From Erpobdella octoculata (lineage: Eukaryota; Annelida; Clitellata; Hirudinida; Erpobdellidae): 64,000 nt of DNA. The first letter of the stretch is position 1, and every line of letters begins with the position of its first letter. Of this stretch, positions 56,793-64,000 are shown piece after piece. A program made the translations under genes and the position numbers. The notes under the pieces are model-generated. The model was not told the DNA's origin and did not search any database. It saw only the letters and a program-made list of their open reading frames with translations. The stretch lies in contig OZ022245.1 of NCBI GenBank assembly GCA_963978895.1, positions 4,645,009-4,709,008 of the forward strand. The letters run 5' to 3'.

Positions 56793-57040
56793 AAACAACG
56801 CTTCTATACTAATGGATTAAAAGTTTAAAAATAATATTAAAGTTTACATATTAAGGGATTTTTGAACTAAAGTTTTGGTTTTAAAGATAAGAGCGTTGGG
56901 CGATAGTAAGTTATAGATAATATAAAGATAATGGCCAATGCTTTAATCTTCCAAACAAAAAGGTTTAGTTCAAAAACTGCTAATATGTACACTTTAATAT
57001 TAATTTTAATTTTTTAGTACATTAGTATAGGAGCGTTTTT
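56793..57040. mobile_element. Foldback MITE, copy 1
   Basis: Imperfect palindrome: the left arm (AACGCTTCTATACTAATG...TTTTTGAACTAAA) is complementary to the right arm (TTTAGTTCAAAAA...CATTAGTATAGGAGCG). The centre is GGTTATAG-like TAGATAATATAAAGATAA. Second copy at 59,402-59,702. 57,045-58,830 holds nothing else recognised. Confidence 0.8.
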
Positions 57041-58833
57041 TACCATTTTTATATCTTATTTAATTCAACCATTGGAAAACAAGATGAAAAACATGAAGCA
57101 AATTTAAACGTCTTGAAAATGAAGCAATTGAACTAGCTACAAAATGTGATACCCTGTAAAACTACTGATTATAAGCAACAAATTAAGTTCGGAAACAAAA
57201 TTAATTTTTGTTCCTGACGAGTCTATGGACCAAGTTTCAGATCGATTGGATGACGGGAAATGGGTCTGTGTTCAATCAATCAGACCAAGGATATGTATTA
57301 TTATGAAGTATTAGTTAAACTATTAAAAACACTCTATTACTCTTGCTAGTTCATTTAATAAGTAAAGCATTTCAGAAAAAAATTTTAATTTGATACATGA
57401 TAGGAGCACATTTTCAGTATACTTTTTAATTTTTAAACTAAAAATCAATTCGTTAGCCATACATTAGATCCAAAAATACCTGAAATAATCGACACCATTC
57501 TGCAGTGTCTGTTTTTAAAGCGTACAGGTACAGGTGATACGATGAAAGCTACACAGGTGAGCATATTTGTTGTGGCGGGACACTTTTTTTTTTACAAAGA
57601 CTTCAGTTAAAGCAGTTATACCAAAAATATTTGATCTAAATTAATTACTTCAAAACGTCAACATTAAAGGTAGTTTAATTTTCATTTAATAATTATTTTA
57701 AAAATACCATCCCAACTTACTTTTGGAGATAACATTTTTTTCCAAAATAATTCCGCTTCCTACAGCTAATTAACATAAACTGACCAACCATCTTGTTAAC
57801 ACAATTCAGCTTATTGACAAATCGCAACATTTCAAACCTTTCTCACGTTTCTATTTGTCAGTCGAATTCGTATTACTGCATACATTAAAACTATTTGGCT
57901 CAACGTATATAGGCGGAACATCTGAAATAAATGAATATGCTAATTTCTGACCATCGTTTTTGGAACTGGACAAAGTTTCCTCTAATCACAGATTTCTTCA
58001 AATTACTCACTTATCTTTTCATTGCTTTTGCAACGGCATGAAAGATCATCATCCAGTGATGCTGCCAAATTTGATATTCAAATAATTTATGGCTGAGACC
58101 AACATAGTAACACTAGCTTGTATAATAAATAGCACAACTACAAAATCTGAAAATTTGTAACATGTTGCTTTCGGCTTTAGTTGTTTAGATCCAAATAAGT
58201 TTTAGAAATGACAATAATGTAATCAGATTAGAATCTTTAACAAATATGATTTCAGAGTCGGATTATCAACAATGTGCAAAATTTTTTTATTTTTTTAACT
58301 AACACAAAGCATTGACCTAAATTTTATAATCTGAAATCTGGTACTTACCTAGTTTTGGTATCCGGCAACCGATATCCGGTACATTCTTAAAATGGGTATT
58401 CTATACTATTACAATAAAATACATAATAATACTTTTCCACTTTTTGTTTTTGTTTTGTTTTGAAAGTACAGAAACAAATGGGTATTATCAATGCATATAT
58501 TACGTATAATGCATTTGATTTGAATAATTTATTTTTGTAAGTGGGGCTATTTTTTTGTATTCTCACGCTCCACTGAGGCTAAAATCTGGCTACCCCACCG
58601 CATTTACTACACAAATAAACACAACCTGGCAACAGTATTAATTATTTTTTAGCAGCTTTTTTAATTTAATTAACAAAGTTTTTTGAGATGAACTTTCTTA
58701 GAACAAGGAATTTTTATTAAAATAATTAACGATTAAAAACACTAACTCTCATGATTAGACAAAACAATGTTAAAAATCTATTTAAAAACTAGTTTCATCA
58801 GTAAAAACTCGATTAACAATTAAAAAATTAACT

Positions 58834-61800
58834 TCAAGCACTATTTCCGTTCAAAATATCTCGCACCAATGCGTTGTAGTAGAACGTAACGTAACTTGAA
58901 AGTCTTGTGAAAATGCTGTTCTTGCATAAACCTCCGATGTTTCTGCTGGCAATGCCGATCTGCATCCAGCCGTCACCATTAGACATCTGGCACATCAACG
59001 GACCTCCGTAGTCAGGCTATTATAATATAATATAATATTAATTTAAATAATAATTTAAAATATTAAGTATTATTTTTATTTCCAACGTAAAATGTAAATG
59101 TAAATTAATTTCTTATTTTATGAATAAATCTTATTATGTAACAAGTAGGCTGTAAAAAACCAGGTTTTTAAACCAATCCTTTATATTTCTAAATTGTTCG
59201 GCTTTTCATTTATTACAAAATATATTTTTTTTAAATGACATTATTTGGAATTTATATATGTTTTTACATATATATTTATGCTTGTTTAATTGAATTTGAT
59301 TTGTTTTTTTTTTAAAACATAGATAATTATTATTTTTAATTAAAAAGTTTTTTTTTCAAAAAAATTGTAGTTTAATAATATATCAGCCATTTTATTCAAA
59401 AAACATAAAGTATAAAAAATATTTGTTAAAACAACGCTCATATACTAATGTACAAAAAGTTTAAAAATAATATTAAAGTGTACATATTAACAGTTTTTGA
59501 ACTAAACTTTTTGTTTGGAAAATTAAAGCATTGGGCGGTAGTAGGTTATAGATAATATAAAGATAACACCCAACGCTCTTATCTTCAAAACGAAAAGTTT
59601 AGTTCAAAAACTGTTAACATGTACACTTTAATATTATTTTTAAACTTTTAGCACATTAGTATATGAGCGTTGTTTTAAAAAAATATTTTTTATACTTCAT
59701 GTTATTTTTTACCAATGCTTTTATTAACTCGTCGTCTCTGTTTCTCTGTCTGTCTGTTTCTCTGTCTGTTTCAAATCTTGCAATCAATTTTTGAGTCACT
59801 TCCTGATGATAGATTTTTTTCAAATTTTGCATACATGCTCAAAATAGAAGACAATGCAATATTCAATTATTAGTTTTACAATAAGTCAATTAATTTAGTT
59901 AATTTTAATTAATTTATATATATTTATGTATATGTGTACGTGTGTGTGTTTATTATATTTTTTTATCTAGGAATTTATGTATATGTGTTTGCAAAATTTG
60001 TGTTTTAATTACATATAAAAGCATTGGGTTTTAAAAATTCGTTTTTAATTTACTTGTTTATTTTTTTTTATAAATATAGATATTATTTATGATTTATTAT
60101 TTTTTTACAAACTTTTATTTAGGTTACAATCTCTGTTTGTGTGTGTGTGGCTTTTTCTGTACGCAAATCTTGCATGTAAAATTGAACCAGCTTTTTGACC
60201 AGCTAGGAAACTGAAACTTTCAGCATAGCTTTATATTGTATGACAATACATGATTCAATTAAAAAAACAACTTAATTTGAACATTTTTTTTATTTTTAAA
60301 TCAAGATTATTTAAAATCAAAGTTTGTGTTGAAAAACTCGTTTTTTCTATTACTTGTTAATGTTTAAATTTGCTTTCAAACCGAAAAACAGATTAATGTA
60401 TTTAATGTCACCCATCGAAGTACATTACTTTCCAAGAGTTGAATTAAAAAAAATATACTTATAATTTATTACTTAGACGCCCTATACCTATACAATCTTG
60501 TCTGAGGTCGAAAGATATACTTATTAGCCGTTAAGACTTTTGGTTTCAAATTATACATTATCCACGTCTTCTATTATTCCAAACAAAACGTTTATTTAAA
60601 ATTTAGTTATTACGTACACTAATTATTATAACTTTTAGAACATTTTTATACAAATTTTAAAACATTAAAATTTAAACATGCATATTTTTTTTATAAATAG
60701 TTGAATATTTTTGAATTCAATTAAAATTAAAATTAAAATTAAAATGAAATAATATAATATCTATTACATTTGTGATAAATTAAGCTAAAGTTATTTTTTA
60801 GGGATTCATAGACTTATAATATTTAGACGCCCATTATATTCTTGTCTAAAAACTTTGGGGTGGGGGGTTCAAGCCCCGGTGGGTGCGCCACAATTGCGCT
60901 CAAACCCAAAAAAATTAATTAAATAAAACCAACTCCACATATGTTGATCCCAAGTGATGAGTCGTTGCTACCGGCGCACAACATGTTTGTGTAATTAATG
61001 TAGACTTCGTACGGAAGTGAAGTTGTATTCATCGTTTTCCACATGCAAGCTTTTTGGGTCAGCAGTTCAACTCTTCCGTGTAAAAGACGTGGAGACGGCA
61101 CGTCGTCTGATAAAAATTTAAACTTTTATTCCAATTTTCTTATAATTGGTAAATAGGCATTTCTATCCATGAAAACATTAGACATTTATACAAATTTAAA
61201 TGATTTGTGCTCAATACCTCCAATGCAGTCTTTTTATATAATAAAAAATCACAAAGATTCACTTTTTCGATTCAGACCAAATCCAACGACGTAGCATGAC
61301 CTTGGCATTGTGATGGCCAGTGAGGAGAGGAGAATTGGGTCAGGTAAACATGGCGGACTTACTTGTGAGCTTTCTAGAGACGTTAATATGTAAATTAGGG
61401 CAATATCGTTTGATCCTGTCAAAGGATCGTAATCAGGATGGATGATAACTTTTCCGGCTGTTAATTCCATTCCATCATTTCCGTTTAGAAGAACCGAATT
61501 TAAGTACATTTTTACAGCTTCACTGGCTAATGGCTTGGAGGTACCTTCAGCTCTGATTATGCAAACAAAAAAATTATACTTGAGCAAAATTGAATTTTTA
61601 AGGTGCATAGAAACAGTTAGCTAAAAAGATTTTTTTAGTCAAACTGAAGAAAATTCAAACACCTATTAAGAGATATATGCAAACGTAATGTATTTTAAGT
61701 TGCTATTTTTAGTTGTTAGCTAAACGCTTTTTTTCACTAAAATATAAAAAGATTCAAATGGCTTAATAAAATTTATTACAGTTCTAATTATTACATCAGT

Positions 61801-64000
61801 TCAAAACAATGATATACAAATTTGCATTTTTCTATGACCATATAAAGATATGATGCTTACGAACTATTTGGTTGGCAACTTAGTTCCGGGCGTTTTTTTG
61901 ATCTAAAACTTTTAAAAACAGCAAGAACATAATTGCTAAATTGATATCTAGCTCATATAGTAAACATACTAACGTGACACAGCTAGCCGAAGTAAGGGCG
62001 TATTTGGTGCTCAATATGGTTGCACCGCAGATCCGATTTGGCATCGGTTTGACGATAATGAACCAAGGCCAGTAGTATCTGGGTGCTGGCTGACCACTAA
62101 CTTGGATCATGTTGGTATAACGTTCCAAGTTTCTTAATCCACACGCTGTAAAAACATTGTTATCCTACAAATACGAACCTATGGAGAATTTGGTTTTATT
62201 TATTAATTTGGCATTAATCACACTAACTGTCGCCAATGTCGTCACAGGGTAAAGAGTTCATCTGCCACAAAGAACAGAAAGAACTGAAAATTAAAGCAAT
62301 AAAATAGTGTGAAAATGATTAAAATTGTTTTATAATTATAAAATATTTACCTAATTTCGAATATTCCCATCAGGCTCGTTATATCAGTTAGATTCGCGTT
62401 AGAGTTCACGGTCAAGTATCCCATTATGCTGGTGGCATTGATTCGTCCAACGATTGGAACGCTGGACCTGTTAAGTTGTGTAAAGTAGGGTAAATATTAC
62501 TTTACTCTATTTTTTAAGAAAGGTTTTTGAGTTTAAATTTTTTTAGAATTTATGATTAGAAAGTTTTATTTTGTAGGATGACACAAAGAAAATTTACTTT
62601 TAATGCAGACCAACTGGACTCAAAAAATAGCCAAAGCAAAACTGAGCGACCTTTTACTAGTTTGAATGGGTTTTGATAAAAAAATATCTATTTATCGAAG
62701 CCACAGTTTTTTAACTTGTTCATTTAGTAGGATAACTCCGGAGACCGCTTGTTTTACCCCCACTTTGTAGCTTTTACTGAATGTTCAATGGCTAACTAGA
62801 TTTTAATTGCTTCAATAATGTTTTTTTAATTGTTCTATTGTTAATATCTCAAACTTATATTATCACAATTTGTATTCTTTACTCAAAAATCTCTACAAAG
62901 TGTTATTACTCACGTTACTTTTGAGTAGACACAGAGAACCTCATGCCACATGGTGTTCGCCAGGTTATCTTGACATATTCTGTACAGTCTGTTCTGGAAC
63001 AGTGCCAGTACTTGAGGTTCGGATGATCCAATGACTGTATTCCATACTTGAATTCAAGGTGTTATAATAAAAACACATAAGATTGTAGCAGTGAAATATG
63101 CCGTTAAAACCTTATATTATCTATATATCTATATATTATTATCCAATCAAACTTTTTTGTTTTAATATTTATTTTGGTATATTTGATTTGGTGTTTCCAT
63201 GAAATTTTTGAACACATTTTCACTCTGAACCATCCAAGATTGATCGTAACACGTCACACTCTGAAGCATGAGATTTTCAGAAAAAATAAGGAATCAATTA
63301 ACTCCTCTCTTGCTCCTTCCGCCAAATTATGAAAATACCATTGAATCCAATTTTGTTTAATAACTAATCATCGTATAAATAAACTAACTGCAGCCCAACT
63401 CATCCGAGCCGTCACTACAATCCGCTTTTCCGTCGCATCTCAATGAGTTGGTGATGCATTCACTTCTGTTGTTGGAGCATATGAAAGAATCACGATCGCT
63501 GCAGACATAGCTTTCTGGTAATAGAAGTTATTGTATTCATAAAAATTGTCAAATTACTAAAATTTGCCGTTAAAACTGATTTTCTTTCTAAATTAAAAAA
63601 AAACAACTACTAACCGCAGAGAGCTGAACGCTCGTCTTCAGAACTTTGACAATCGGGCGTACCATCGCACAGCCACTCTTTTGGGATGCATTTCCCGTTG
63701 TCGCATTTGTAATAGTTGACGCTGCAGTCTTTTAGAAAGTTATTGAAATTGAGAAACCAACCAGTTAGTCAAATGGATTTAATTTTAAGAGCTCGTACTT
63801 TTACTGATTTATTTTCAAAATAGATTTTTGTTGATTGACTAATTGATTGATTAAATAACTAGCATTTATGCTTACTGCCTATTGAAGAACATGCCTCTGG
63901 AGTTTCATCTTCTTTCATTGGGCAATCAACCAACCCATCGCAAAACCTGCTCCTTGCAATACACCTTCCGGATTTACATTTGTATTCGTTCATGTCACAA
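58834..64000 (-). CDS. LDLa-SRCR-trypsin-like serine protease homologue, catalytically dead, 5' end outside window
   Basis: Exons (minus): >64000-63876, 63728-63615, 63514-63389 (one LDLa repeat each, with CDG..DC..D.. acidic motifs), 63046-62914, 62467-62351, 62283-62228 (SRCR-like, ending CSLWQMNSLPCDDIGDTCG), then 62145-61974, 61552-61263, 61106-60934 and 59016-58834 (trypsin fold). Phases agree throughout and the frame ends at TGA. This order resembles enteropeptidase/TMPRSS-type secreted or membrane proteases. The IVGG activation site is degenerate (MIQVSGQ, no basic residue before it). The His box reads LTSASC, so His57 is Ser. Asp102 is kept (SNDIALI). The Ser box reads CGPDYGGPLMC, so Ser195 is Tyr and residue 189 is Asn. 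It should therefore bind or scaffold rather than cleave. The C-terminus is RDILNGNSA. Confidence 0.93.
59402..59702. mobile_element. Foldback MITE, copy 2, in the last intron of the protease homologue
   Basis: Palindrome with arms AAACAACGCTCATATACTAATG and complement (read in two overlapping parts). The central unit is inverted relative to copy 1 at 56,793. A half copy, strongly decayed, may lie at 60,575-60,645. Confidence 0.8.
60105..60358 (+). repeat. Dispersed repeat D, copy 3
   Basis: Same unit as 38,656-38,922, in the last intron of the protease homologue. Confidence 0.7.
60862..60893 (+). other. tRNA T-arm-like fragment
   Basis: GGGGGTTCAAGCCCCGG, then TGGGTGCGCCA, resembles a tRNA T arm and acceptor 3' strand with a B box (GTTCAAGCC). 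No 5' half is present, so probably a tRNA-derived SINE relic. Confidence 0.25.

Noticed and set aside
60475..60905. Complete tRNA gene near the GGTTCAAGCCC motif
   Set aside because: Only the T arm and 3' acceptor strand can be drawn; no D or anticodon arm upstream.

Overview
The window is AT-rich nuclear DNA from an invertebrate animal. Evidence for this is spliced genes with GT/AG introns (RBX1, an LDLa-SRCR-trypsin gene), a BEL/Pao retroelement, Helitron-type transposons, a short retroposon with poly(A) tails and target-site duplications, LINE debris and very long simple repeats. Nothing seen fixes the phylum. No bacterial or organellar features were found.

Layout. 1-36,420 is a mosaic of rolling-circle (Helitron-like) elements containing a large direct segmental duplication: copy A about 1-12,190, copy B 23,761-34,890. 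Each copy carries, in order, a Helitron family B element, a Helitron family A element, an intronless UBE2Z-like E2 gene on +, a 57-codon UBE2Z fragment, a complete six-exon RBX1 gene on - (absent from any simple ORF list because its exons are 13-87 nt), a family B remnant, and a second UBE2Z-like gene on -. A third partial unit (21,843-23,760) ends inside a UBE2Z-like gene at a Helitron 5' end. The two copies differ by later events: a retroposon in RBX1 intron 1 (A only), a 1.06-kb Helitron (B only), a 3.0-kb block (A only) and a 9.5-kb BEL/Pao composite at the end of copy A.

12,192-21,686 is that BEL/Pao composite. Two 3' LTRs face each other in inverted orientation at the outer ends. The left half (-) has gag-protease and a stub of integrase, but its RT/RNaseH/integrase is replaced by about 1.8 kb of unrelated, broken coding sequence. 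The right half (+) has RT (from its middle) through integrase. They meet head to head at about 17,900. The left LTR also holds a 1.1-kb terminal-inverted-repeat transposon.

36,421-58,800 is mostly non-coding: microsatellites (a 440-bp AGT run, a 1.15-kb ATGA run), a retroposon family, foldback MITEs, LINE remains, and a few weakly supported exons (a two-exon gene on + at 44.2-47.9 kb; single exons or single-TM ORFs on - near 43.3, 51.0 and 53.9 kb).

58,834-64,000 is a multi-exon gene on -, running off the right edge: at least three LDLa repeats, an SRCR-like domain and a trypsin-fold domain whose catalytic His and Ser are both replaced, so a non-catalytic serine protease homologue.

Functionally, UBE2Z-type E2 and RBX1 (RING subunit of cullin ligases) both belong to the ubiquitin/ubiquitin-like pathway and have been copied together. 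Whether that pairing is meaningful or an accident of neighbouring duplication cannot be decided from sequence alone.
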